This document shows positions 42,523 to 50,156 of a DNA stretch of 64,000 nt, piece after piece; the first letter of the stretch is position 1; each line of letters begins with the position of its first letter. A model generated the notes under the pieces. The model ran no database searches and was not told the origin of the DNA. It was given only the letters and a program-made list of their open reading frames with translations. Source of the stretch: Ruegeria_C sp040830705 (GTDB lineage: Bacteria; Pseudomonadota; Alphaproteobacteria; Rhodobacterales; Rhodobacteraceae); NCBI GenBank assembly GCA_040830705.1, contig JBFOME010000015.1, positions 150,690-214,689 on the forward strand, given 5' to 3'. The position numbers and the translations under genes are program-made.

Positions 42523-43818
42523 ATGAACGCCAGCCTACGTGACACCGGTTTTTTCACCCAATCTTTGTCTGATCGGGATCCCGAGCTGTTTGGCTCGATC
42601 ACCTCCGAGTTGGGCCGCCAGCGCGATGAGATCGAATTGATCGCGTCCGAAAACATCGTCAGCGCCGCCGTGATGGAGGCGCAGGGCTCGGTGATGACCA
42701 ACAAATATGCCGAAGGCTATCCGGGGCGGCGTTACTATGGCGGCTGCCAATTTGTTGATATCGCTGAAAATCTGGCCATCGACCGCGCCAAGCAGCTATT
42801 TGGCTGTGAATTTGCGAATGTTCAGCCGAACTCGGGCAGCCAAGCGAACCAAGGCGTGTTCCAGGCACTGATTAAGCCCGGTGACACCATTCTGGGCATG
42901 AGCCTGGATGCAGGCGGTCACCTGACTCACGGCGCGCGCCCGAACCAGTCGGGCAAGTGGTTCAACGCCGTGCAATACGGCGTGCGCCAGCAGGACAACA
43001 TGCTGGACTATGATCAGGTCGAGGCGCTGGCGAAAGAACACCAGCCCAAGCTGATCATCGCCGGCGGCTCGGCCATCCCGCGCCAGATCGACTTTGCCCG
43101 CATGCGCGAGATCGCCGATATGGTCGGCGCCTATCTGCATGTGGACATGGCGCATTTCGCCGGTCTGGTGGCCGCAGGCGAACATCCCAGCCCCTTCCCG
43201 CATGCGCATGTGGCGACCACAACGACTCACAAGACCCTGCGCGGTCCGCGTGGGGGCATGATCCTGACCAATGATGAAGATATCGCTAAGAAAGTGAATT
43301 CGGCGATCTTTCCCGGCATTCAGGGCGGCCCGCTGATGCATGTGATCGCGGCCAAGGCTGTCGCTTTTGGCGAAGCGCTGCGGCCCGAATTCAAGTCGTA
43401 TATTCAGCAGGTTGTGGCCAATGCGCAGGCGCTGTCGGATCAACTGATCAAAGGCGGCCTGGACACGGTCACTCACGGCACCGACACCCATGTGGTGCTG
43501 GTTGACCTGCGCCCCAAAGGCGTCAAGGGCAACGCAACTGAAAAGGCCTTGGGTCGCGCGCATATCACCTGCAACAAAAACGGTGTTCCGTTTGACCCCG
43601 AGAAGCCAACGATCACCAGCGGCATCCGACTGGGCAGCCCCGCAGGCACAACACGCGGGTTTGGCGAAGGCGAATTCCGCCAGATCGCCGACTGGATCAT
43701 CGAGGTGGTCGACGGGCTGGCCGCCAATGGCGAAGACGGCAATGCGGCTGTCGAAGCGAAGGTCAAAGCCAAGGTCGCAGAGCTCTGCGCAAGGTTCCCG
43801 ATCTATCCGAACCTTTGA
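42523..43818 (+). CDS. glyA: Serine hydroxymethyltransferase
   Basis: 431 residues; interconverts serine and glycine with tetrahydrofolate and feeds one-carbon metabolism. The PLP lysine is Lys237 in TTTHKTLRGPRGGM. Other family segments are IELIASENIVSAAV, YAEGYPGRRYYGG and ADMAHFAGLVAAG-type (here VDMAHFAGLVAAGEHPSP). The 170-base upstream region contains TTGACG at 42421 as a possible -35 but no clear -10 and no recognised riboswitch. A terminator follows. Confidence 0.95.
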   Translation: MNASLRDTGFFTQSLSDRDPELFGSITSELGRQRDEIELIASENIVSAAVMEAQGSVMTNKYAEGYPGRRYYGGCQFVDIAENLAIDRAKQLFGCEFANVQPNSGSQANQGVFQALIKPGDTILGMSLDAGGHLTHGARPNQSGKWFNAVQYGVRQQDNMLDYDQVEALAKEHQPKLIIAGGSAIPRQIDFARMREIADMVGAYLHVDMAHFAGLVAAGEHPSPFPHAHVATTTTHKTLRGPRGGMILTNDEDIAKKVNSAIFPGIQGGPLMHVIAAKAVAFGEALRPEFKSYIQQVVANAQALSDQLIKGGLDTVTHGTDTHVVLVDLRPKGVKGNATEKALGRAHITCNKNGVPFDPEKPTITSGIRLGSPAGTTRGFGEGEFRQIADWIIEVVDGLAANGEDGNAAVEAKVKAKVAELCARFPIYPNL

Positions 43819-43838
43819 ACCTGGCCACTGGACTTTAA

Positions 43839-43870
43839 AGAAGGGCGGCGCATCATCGCGTCGCCCTTCT
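43839..43870 (+). terminator. Terminator of glyA
   Basis: AGAAGGGCG and CGCCCTTCT form a 9-bp stem around a 14-base loop that can itself fold (GCG/CGC). It begins 20 bases after the glyA stop and ends 17 bases before the convergent yiaAB gene ends, so it may serve both directions. Confidence 0.6.
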
Positions 43871-43887
43871 GCTATTTCAGGCCCGTT

Positions 43888-44175
43888 TCAAATTTCCGAT
43901 TTCGGATCGCTCAGCGCCTCTTCCAGAATTTTCTCGTTGCGTGCCTCTTCGATGCGACGCAGGCGGTCATCCGAGGATTTGTTGTCAAAGCGGTACTTAA
44001 CCACATTCACCAGACTCAGGGTCAGAAGAAGCACCGCCATACCCCAGTAGCCCTTGGTGGCAAGCGGCACATCGGTCGACAGCCAAAGCGAAATACCCAG
44101 CATGACGTAAGCCACTGCGATACCAGCCACATTCAGCAACAGGATGAGGCTATTGTCGTTCTTATCGATATACAT
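43888..44175 (-). CDS. YiaA/B two-helix inner-membrane protein
   Basis: 95 residues with two membrane helices: LILLLNVAGIAVAYVMLGISL and the conserved ATKGYWGMAVLLLTLSLV, which matches the YiaAB two-helix domain. The soluble tail is a charged helix (RLRRIEEARNEKILEEAL). The ATG at 44175 has GGAGA five bases upstream; two earlier in-frame starts (GTG 44187, ATG 44181) overlap that site. It is the second gene after pspA (56-base gap), so it is probably part of an envelope-stress unit controlled by the TetR protein. Confidence 0.85.
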   Translation of the reverse strand: MYIDKNDNSLILLLNVAGIAVAYVMLGISLWLSTDVPLATKGYWGMAVLLLTLSLVNVVKYRFDNKSSDDRLRRIEEARNEKILEEALSDPKSEI

Positions 44176-44231
44176 TTCCATCTCCACAATTTGACTTTTC
44201 TGTTTGAATTTTCGACTCAGGACTTCTTAAG

Positions 44232-44909
44232 TCAGGATTTGTCCTTCAGACGGTTCAGCACATCTGCGGCCCTGACCCGACCGCTATCGCCAAATCCGGC
44301 ATCGGCCAGTCTCTCGGCCATGTCGTTGTGATTCAGAGAGCTTTCGATCTCGCGCAGAATTTCGCCCTGCTCAAAGGGATCATCCCTGTTCAAAACCTCT
44401 TCGATCAGCGTTTCGGCCTCTTCGATCGGGCTTTCTCCACTCAGATGCCGACCCAGTTTTTTCTGCAAGCTCTGCTCGCGTTTGACGGCACGCGCGGCAA
44501 TCGCACCCTGCTTCAGGTCGATGATGCGGCGGTTTGCGGTTTCCACCGATTGACGCAGTTGCAATATGCGGCGCTCCAGACGCGCGATGGTCTGATCCCG
44601 AACCATGGTTTCATTTTCCATGTCTGCGATCGCCTGCGCTGCCCCTTCTGCCAGGTCGCCGCGCCCAGCTTTGAGCGCTTCCTGCGCCCGCGCCGTCAGG
44701 TCGTCGATGCGGGTCCGTAGTGCGTTAACCTGCTGCTCTTCGCTTTTTCGCCGCTGGATAAGCCCTGCCAGCGATAGCTTCGCCGCCTTCAGATTCTGTC
44801 CCGCCTCCCGGATTTTTTGGTCAATCAATTCGGTGGAATACCTATCGCGCAACTGCTCTTCGGCCCGCGCATTCACACCGGTGATGAGGGTTCTCAACGT
44901 TCCAAGCAC
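44232..44909 (-). CDS. pspA: PspA/IM30 family membrane-stress protein
   Basis: 225 residues, almost entirely helical coiled coil as in PspA/Vipp1, which polymerise on the inner membrane and limit proton leakage. Typical segments are KIREAGQNLKAAKLSLAGLI, AAQAIADMENE and RLERRILQLRQSVETANRRI. The start is a GTG with AGGGAG eight to nine bases upstream. There is no pspF, pspB or pspC nearby; instead a TetR gene lies upstream and three copies of an inverted repeat sit directly before the start, so control differs from the enterobacterial system. Divergence at the N-terminus makes the exact subgroup uncertain. Confidence 0.85.
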   Translation of the reverse strand: MLGTLRTLITGVNARAEEQLRDRYSTELIDQKIREAGQNLKAAKLSLAGLIQRRKSEEQQVNALRTRIDDLTARAQEALKAGRGDLAEGAAQAIADMENETMVRDQTIARLERRILQLRQSVETANRRIIDLKQGAIAARAVKREQSLQKKLGRHLSGESPIEEAETLIEEVLNRDDPFEQGEILREIESSLNHNDMAERLADAGFGDSGRVRAADVLNRLKDKS

Positions 44910-44923
44910 TTGTTTCTCCCTAC

Positions 44924-44993
44924 ATGAACATCGTTCATGAGCAGAGTTGGCTACCTATGAACGATGTTCAAGAGTTTTCTGAACAATGTTCAG
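44924..44993. promoter_or_regulatory. Triple operator TGAAC-N3-GTTCA upstream of pspA
   Basis: Three near-identical dyads: ATGAAC-ATC-GTTCAT (44924-44938), TGAAC-GAT-GTTCA (44958-44970) and CTGAAC-AAT-GTTCAG (44979-44993). Centres are 33 and 22 bases apart, close to whole helical turns, so three dimers could bind on the same face. They fill the 88-base gap between tetR and pspA. A fourth copy precedes tetR. The shape and position fit a TetR-family operator. Confidence 0.75.
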
Positions 44994-44997
44994 GAAA

Positions 44998-45588
44998 CTA
45001 TTTGTTTCCAATTCGCGAAAGAACCAGATCGATCATCCGCTCGATCTGATCTGCTGGGACACCGGAAATCCGGTTCTCCAGTCCAAGCAACACGATCCCG
45101 TGCACCGATGAAAACAGCGCCCGCGTCATCAATTGCAGATCATCTCTGGAAAGCTCGGGGAAAATCTCGGCGAGCGGTTCGGTAATATGAGCAAACAACC
45201 CGCGCAGCGCCTCAAGGTACCAAATAGGCACCGGCCCGTCCGCCGTCATCTCAAGGTCAAACAGGGCGCGCCACAGATTGGCATGCTCGGACGCGAAGTG
45301 AAGATAGGCATGGCTCATCTTGACCAGCCGTTGCACCGGTTCCTCCGATCCATCAAATGAAGCGGCAACCGCCTGACCAAGCTTGCTAAACGTCCGGCCA
45401 TTCACGGCCATCACAATCGCATTCAGGTCATCAAACGCATTGTAAATCGCGCCCAGCGCACATCCGGCATCCTGTGCCAGATCGCGTGCACGGAGTGACC
45501 CGGCACCGGCCTCGGCAATCCGGCGCTCTGCGGCCGCGACCAGCTTGTCACGAAGAGCCGCTTTGCGAGCTTCGGTTTTTGCGGACAT
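44998..45588 (-). CDS. TetR family transcriptional regulator
   Basis: 196 residues. The N-terminal helix-turn-helix is in LRARDLAQDAGCALGAIYNAFDD, where AIYNAF is the recognition helix; the C-terminal domain (residues about 80-196) is a TetR_C ligand and dimer domain with LWRALFDLEM. The ATG at 45588 is favoured (TGAGG upstream); an in-frame GTG is six bases earlier. The same 13-bp inverted repeat lies before its own gene and three times before pspA, so it very likely represses itself and the pspA-yiaAB unit. The inducing ligand is unknown. Confidence 0.9.
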   Translation of the reverse strand: MSAKTEARKAALRDKLVAAAERRIAEAGAGSLRARDLAQDAGCALGAIYNAFDDLNAIVMAVNGRTFSKLGQAVAASFDGSEEPVQRLVKMSHAYLHFASEHANLWRALFDLEMTADGPVPIWYLEALRGLFAHITEPLAEIFPELSRDDLQLMTRALFSSVHGIVLLGLENRISGVPADQIERMIDLVLSRIGNK

Positions 45589-45606
45589 TTTCACGGCCTC
45601 ACCTGA

Positions 45607-45619
45607 TGAACCGCGTTCA
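45607..45619. promoter_or_regulatory. TetR operator copy upstream of tetR (autoregulation)
   Basis: TGAAC-CGC-GTTCA, the fourth copy of the motif found before pspA, centred 25 bases before the tetR start codon. It is placed to block transcription or initiation of tetR itself. Confidence 0.65.
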
Positions 45620-45651
45620 CGAATACAACGGGCAAACGGGTGCGAAAAGAG

Positions 45652-46026
45652 CTAAAGCAGCCCCTGCCACATGAGAAACAACAACAGCAGAACCGCCAGC
45701 AGCAGCAGGTTGAAGACCAACCCGCCCAGCATGCCCAACAGCCACCCCTTGCGGCGCTCGGACAGGCTGATCGCATCGAGATGGGATTGTACCTTGTCCG
45801 CCGCATCCGCCAGCTTGGGACTGTCCAGCGTCAGGCGCAGTTTCGGATGCGCGGCGCGGTCCTCGACCTGCGCCAACAGCAGGGCCTGTTTGTAAATCCG
45901 CCTGGGCAACCGATGCCGCGCGCGGCGCAGAGCCGCCGCCAGCGTCTTGCCCCGCACGCCGAGCTTGGCACGCAACAACACAATGGTCTGCGCAATCTGC
46001 TGTTCGACACTGATCTGTTCGGCCAT
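45652..46026 (-). CDS. Hypothetical protein with C-terminal membrane anchor
   Basis: 124 residues. The N-terminal 90 residues are helical and basic (RGKTLAAALRRARHRLPRRIYKQAL region), the last 28 residues form one membrane helix (LGGLVFNLLLLAVLLLLFLMW). No known family is recognised; length and layout resemble small inner-membrane proteins of this bacterial group. GAGGATGAG before the ATG is a good ribosome binding site. It lies upstream of tetR in the same direction (63-base gap containing the fourth operator) and is divergent from the hydrolase. Confidence 0.7.
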   Translation of the reverse strand: MAEQISVEQQIAQTIVLLRAKLGVRGKTLAAALRRARHRLPRRIYKQALLLAQVEDRAAHPKLRLTLDSPKLADAADKVQSHLDAISLSERRKGWLLGMLGGLVFNLLLLAVLLLLFLMWQGLL

Positions 46027-46118
46027 CTCATCCTCGCTCCGACGGGAAAACTACACCGGGCACTGAGTGGCGGCAATGGGGGCTGGCGGCGGCAATCCGC
46101 CATGGCTATCAAAGAGCC

Positions 46119-46877
46119 ATGTTGAATATGATCCTGCACGGAACGCCCACCGACCGCCCTCCTCTGCTGATTGCCCATGGCCTCTATGGTTCGGCCCGGA
46201 ACTGGGGCGTGATCGCAAAACGGCTGTCGGACAGTCGACAGGTGGTTGCGGTAGATATGCGCAACCACGGGGACAGCCCGTGGTCTGACAGCCATAGTTA
46301 TCCAGATCTAGCCGGGGATCTGGCCGAGGTGATCGAGCATTTCGGCGGGGTGTTCGACGTGATGGGTCATTCGATGGGGGGCAAGGCGGCGATGATGCTG
46401 GCGCTCAACCACCCCGATCTGGTGCGGCGATTGGTAATCGCCGATATCGCACCGGTGGCCTACAGCCATTCACAACTGCCTTTCATCGAAAAGATGCGTG
46501 CCGTTGATCTGGACAAAGTCACACGCAAATCCGAAGCCTCCGCCCAACTGGGCGCGCTTGGCGTGGAACCGGCGCTGCAGAGCTTCTTTACCCAGTCGCT
46601 TGATGTGGCCGGCAAACGCTGGCGCTACAACCTCGATGCGCTGGCAGCCGAGATGCCGAAGATCATGAGCTTTCCGGATGTTTCAGCGCAGTGGAGCGGC
46701 CCGACCCTATTTCTGACAGGCGCGGATTCGGACTATGTTCTGCCAGAGCATAGGGACAAGATCCGCGCCCTTTTCCCCAAGGCCCGCTTTGCCAAGATCC
46801 CCGGCGCGGGTCACTGGCTGCACGCCGACAAACCGCGCGAGTTCGAAGCCAACCTGCGGGCCTATCTGGATGCCTGA
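46119..46877 (+). CDS. Alpha/beta hydrolase (YbfF-like esterase)
   Basis: 252 residues, alpha/beta hydrolase fold. The oxyanion-hole region is LLIAHGLYGSARNWG, the nucleophile elbow VMGHSMGGKAAM (catalytic Ser), the acid lies in LFLTGADSDYV, and the histidine in IPGAGHWLHAD. Similar to the acyl-CoA-ester and short-chain esterases of the YbfF type. An internal ATG at 46128 is an alternative start. Its stop is immediately next to the stop of the convergent small membrane protein. Confidence 0.88.
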   Translation: MLNMILHGTPTDRPPLLIAHGLYGSARNWGVIAKRLSDSRQVVAVDMRNHGDSPWSDSHSYPDLAGDLAEVIEHFGGVFDVMGHSMGGKAAMMLALNHPDLVRRLVIADIAPVAYSHSQLPFIEKMRAVDLDKVTRKSEASAQLGALGVEPALQSFFTQSLDVAGKRWRYNLDALAAEMPKIMSFPDVSAQWSGPTLFLTGADSDYVLPEHRDKIRALFPKARFAKIPGAGHWLHADKPREFEANLRAYLDA

Positions 46878-47069
46878 TCAACTGCGCGTGACAGAGTAGA
46901 GCCGCCTGGCGATCAGCCAGGTGACTGGCACCGCCAGCACAAATCCAGCCGCTGCTGCGCCAAAGATGGCGGGTATGGTGAAGTACCCCATCGACAATAC
47001 GGCAATCACACCGGCCCCCGCCAGGGCGGAGGCCACGAGGGTGAACAAGATGGACGCGAGGCGGAACAT
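46878..47069 (-). CDS. Small membrane protein, often labelled CTP synthetase in related genomes
   Basis: 63 residues with two membrane helices (FTLVASALAGAGVIAVLSMG and IFGAAAAGFVLAVPVTWLI). The label CTP synthetase seen for such proteins in Rhodobacteraceae is a historical misannotation; nothing enzymatic fits in this length. GGAGAGTTCGCCC before the ATG is an acceptable ribosome binding site. Function unknown. Confidence 0.75.
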   Translation of the reverse strand: MFRLASILFTLVASALAGAGVIAVLSMGYFTIPAIFGAAAAGFVLAVPVTWLIARRLYSVTRS

Positions 47070-47204
47070 GGGCGAACTCTCCGATTGGGTGGTTTCGGCG
47101 AACTCTAACCTCCACGGTCCGGCGCGACCTTGATCCGGATCAGATCATCAACGGTGATGCCTGCGACACACGCCCCCTAACCATGGCAACGCATCCGGGC
47201 CTGC

Positions 47205-48293
47205 CTAACGCCTGCTCCGGCCGGACTTCTCTTTCATGACCCGGCGGACCATCTTGCCAAAGGCTTTGTCCTTGCTACGGCGCTCAGCAAGACTTGCCGA
47301 GTTAAAAGCATCTTCCGCCACCAGCTTGCGCCAGCGGCGCAGCCGGTCCTCGTCAAGAGCAGCGGATTCGATCGCAGAACGCACCGCACATCCCGGCTCG
47401 CTAAGGTGCTGACAATCGTTGAACCGGCATTGCTGCGACAGCGCGTGGATATCCGAGAACAGGTCATCCACCCCTGAGGCTGCACCGGTCAGTTGTAGCT
47501 CTCGCATGCCCGGCGTATCCAGCACCAGACAGCCCCCCGGGACCAGATGCAACTGCCGGCGTGTGGTCGTATGGCGGCCCTTGGCGTCATCTTCGCGGAT
47601 GCCTTGCGTCGCAATCGACCGCGTACCGGCCAGAGCATTGGTCAGCGTCGATTTGCCCACGCCTGACGATCCCAGAAAGGCCACCGTTTGACCCGGTTTG
47701 CACCAATCCGACAGAATCACGCGCGGTGCCTCGCCCCGCGCATCCAGCGCGACAACCCGCACCCGATCCGAAATCGCGGCAGCCTGATCGATATAACCCT
47801 GCGCATCGTCAACCTGATCGACCTTCGTCAAGACGATCACAGGCGCGATCTCTGCCTCGAATGCCAGCGCGATGTAGCGTTCCAGCCGGGCAATGTTGAA
47901 ATCCTTATTGCAGGAGGTCACGACAAAGCAGGTGTCGATATTGGCCGCGATCAGTTGCTCCTGTCGATCGGTCCCGGGGGCGCGCCGCTTCATAACCGTC
48001 TTGCGATCCAGAACCCGTCTCAACTGAGGCTGCGCCTGGTCCAGCAGCAGCCAGTCGCCTACCGTGACATCCCCGATGGGCGGTATGCTAAGGTCAATCC
48101 CGTCACCCAGAACATGAAGCGCATTTCGATGCACTTCGAAAACCCGCACCGGCGGTGTCTCTGCTAGCGCGTCAGTGCTGATCTGCTGGGCAAAAAATGC
48201 TTGCCAGCCATAGGTTTCAAGCGAAGAAGCAGGCCGGTCGTTCAACCAGGTCTGCGTGGTTCGTGGAAAAAACTTGGAATAGTCCCGTGTCAT
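47205..48293 (-). CDS. rsgA: Ribosome small-subunit-dependent GTPase A
   Basis: 362 residues, circularly permuted GTPase that helps 30S subunit maturation. Order of motifs: OB fold, then G4 (VLTKVDQVDD), G1 P-loop (FLGSSGVGKSTLTNALAG), G3 (LDTPGMRELQL), and a C-terminal zinc knuckle (CRFNDCQHLSEPGCAV). The ATG at 48293 is taken; an in-frame TTG at 48302 is less likely. It is the last core-type gene before the 880-base gap that precedes the catabolic block. Confidence 0.93.
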   Translation of the reverse strand: MTRDYSKFFPRTTQTWLNDRPASSLETYGWQAFFAQQISTDALAETPPVRVFEVHRNALHVLGDGIDLSIPPIGDVTVGDWLLLDQAQPQLRRVLDRKTVMKRRAPGTDRQEQLIAANIDTCFVVTSCNKDFNIARLERYIALAFEAEIAPVIVLTKVDQVDDAQGYIDQAAAISDRVRVVALDARGEAPRVILSDWCKPGQTVAFLGSSGVGKSTLTNALAGTRSIATQGIREDDAKGRHTTTRRQLHLVPGGCLVLDTPGMRELQLTGAASGVDDLFSDIHALSQQCRFNDCQHLSEPGCAVRSAIESAALDEDRLRRWRKLVAEDAFNSASLAERRSKDKAFGKMVRRVMKEKSGRSRR

Positions 48294-48966
48294 TGGGGTC
48301 AACTTTCATGTCCGGGGCCCCGAGTCGTTCTCGGGTGCAAAGGCTCAACATTGTCAGAGATCGCAATCCAACTAACCCGCCAAGCTATGCTCAGCCGGGG
48401 CTTGTATCGTTGTTCTTGCAACGGAAGGCCTGTTGCCTTCCCTTTCTACCGGGACATAAAATCTCCATTCCAGACTTTCCAGATAAGTCAGACGCGCTCG
48501 CAAAACAAGTCCGGCGCGCCGCTGACAGAGCAAGCGCGCCGAATATCAATGCCTTGTCCAGAAATTCTGGTACCCGCGGCCTGTACCATGTTGCAGTTGC
48601 TACATGTCGCAAATGGCCGCGATGTCCTGTTTTGTGTTGCAGATCGCAACGTGCCGGCGTGGCAGGATGACGCCACATGTTGCAGATAATCGACATCAAT
48701 TTGGGGCCTAGTTGGGGGCCCGGTTGGCGACACATGCCAACCTGTCTGCGCTCAAGGTAAGAAAACGCGCGAATTCAGGTGAGAGATTACTTGATGGCAA
48801 AAGCCTGCTACTTGTCGGCGGGTTAGAAGGCAAAAAGCCCGTCATTAGCCTGAAATCGCTGTGTCCTGCGCTATCGCACATTGTATGCACCCACTATACT
48901 TCATGCTGTGTGCGTTTTTATCAAATAAGTTACTGATATTAAACGGATTTTGGAGCACCTCAGATA

Positions 48967-48988
48967 CTTGACTCAATCGTCAGTCAAG
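48967..48988. repeat. Inverted repeat CTTGACT-N8-AGTCAAG
   Basis: Perfect 7-bp arms with an 8-base spacer in the AT-rich part of the boundary region. Related GAGTCA/TGACTC sequences recur nearby (49010, 49115). The role is unknown. Confidence 0.4.
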
Positions 48989-49057
48989 ACCTCAACAAAT
49001 CAGTAAGTCGAGTCATTCAATTCTGACCCTAACGTCAGCCATATTTGACCCAAAACT

Positions 49058-49083
49058 AGCGGCTGCTTGTCATCGAAGCCGCT
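49058..49083 (-). terminator. Possible terminator of the leftward catabolic operon
   Basis: AGCGGCT and AGCCGCT (7 bp, 12-base loop) lie about 90 bases past the last gene of the leftward operon; on the minus strand AGTTTTGGG follows. Short stem and short T run make it tentative. Confidence 0.35.
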
Positions 49084-49174
49084 GATAAAACCTAAAAGGT
49101 GCCGTATGACACTTTTGAGTCAGTCTCAGTTACTCGTCCCAAGCCAAGCTCTTGTTACAATGCTCAAAGAGACT

Positions 49175-50152
49175 CTAGTAGAGACCCGCGACCTTTGCCC
49201 TCAGTTTGACCAGTGACGCTACCGTATCGATTGTGGGCGTCGAGATCCCCGTAAGCTGCCCCAGTTCTTGCACTGAAGTTACCAACGCATCAATTTCCAT
49301 CGGTCGGCGCAACTCCAAATCCTGCCACATAGAGGTCTTGTGCGCACCAACAGCCGCTCCGCCGTCGAGCCGTTTTTCAACGTCGACCGGGAATTTCACG
49401 CCAAGTTTCTCAGCGATTTCCTGAGCCTCAAGCATCATCCCGCGGGCCACGGAGCGTGTGCCCTCGTCAGTACACAAGACAACAAGTGTCGAGTGGGTAA
49501 GAGCTGAAATCGGGTTGAACGACAGGTTACCCCATAGCTTCAGCCAAATTTCGTCCCGAATTCTTGGCCTTACGGGCGCACGCAGCCCGGCGGCAGATAG
49601 CGCAGCCGAAAGCTTGGCAGCACGGTCTGATTTAGAACCATCGGGCTCGCCCAACGAAAAACGATTGCCTTCGATATGCTTGATCGATCCTGGAGCAACG
49701 ACCTCGGCGGCTGGATAGACGACACATCCGAGGACTCGATCTGGTCCAAATCCGTCCCACTGAACGTTACCCGGGTCGACTGACGCCAACCTCGTTCCCT
49801 CGTAAGGACCGTCCAGTTCGTGGAAATACCACCAGGGCAGCCCGTTCACTCCACTTACAATCGTTGTCTCGCCCCCAATCAACGGCTGCATTGAGTCCAC
49901 GACTGCCGGAACGGAATGCGCTTTCAGTGTGATGAAGACATAATCTTGTGTTCCAAGATCAGAAGCATTGTCTGAGGCATGAATTGGGACGTTTACTGGA
50001 TCTTCTCCATCCTCCAGTAGAGTCAGCCCTTTTTCTTGTATGGCGTCCAGATGAGGCCCTCGCGCGACGACACTGACGTCCACATCTGTCTGCGCGAGCT
50101 TCGCTGCAACGAAACCTCCGATAGCTCCGGCACCAAAGATGCAGACTTTCAT
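49175..50152 (-). CDS. Ketopantoate reductase-like 2-oxoacid reductase (ApbA/PanE family)
   Basis: 325 residues. The N-terminal NAD(P) fold is MKVCIFGAGAIGGFVAAKLA; the C-terminal helical ApbA_C domain contains the family lysine region RDEIWLKLWGNLSFNPISAL, plus RPMEIDALVTSVQELG. The family reduces 2-oxo acids to 2-hydroxy acids, but only some members make pantoate. It ends an operon of FAH hydrolase, acyl-CoA ligase and this gene, four bases after the ligase stop, with GGAGG in the ligase 3' end as ribosome binding site. In this setting a catabolic 2-oxo/2-hydroxy acid step is more likely than pantothenate synthesis. Confidence 0.85.
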   Translation of the reverse strand: MKVCIFGAGAIGGFVAAKLAQTDVDVSVVARGPHLDAIQEKGLTLLEDGEDPVNVPIHASDNASDLGTQDYVFITLKAHSVPAVVDSMQPLIGGETTIVSGVNGLPWWYFHELDGPYEGTRLASVDPGNVQWDGFGPDRVLGCVVYPAAEVVAPGSIKHIEGNRFSLGEPDGSKSDRAAKLSAALSAAGLRAPVRPRIRDEIWLKLWGNLSFNPISALTHSTLVVLCTDEGTRSVARGMMLEAQEIAEKLGVKFPVDVEKRLDGGAAVGAHKTSMWQDLELRRPMEIDALVTSVQELGQLTGISTPTIDTVASLVKLRAKVAGLY

Positions 50153-50156
50153 GTGT

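Larger units (their letters stand above)
48294..49174. other. 880-base non-coding boundary region
   Basis: Several overlapping open frames occur on both strands (48197-48735), but none resembles a known protein or has a good ribosome binding site. From about 48.75 kb on the DNA becomes AT-rich. It contains the inverted repeats at 48967 and 49058. The stretch marks the change from core-like to less GC-rich genes and could be the scar of an insertion; no integrase or duplicated attachment site was found. Confidence 0.45.

Noticed and set aside
48197..48735. Several overlapping open frames between rsgA and the catabolic block
   Set aside because: Four competing frames, no homologous motif, poor start contexts; treated as non-coding.
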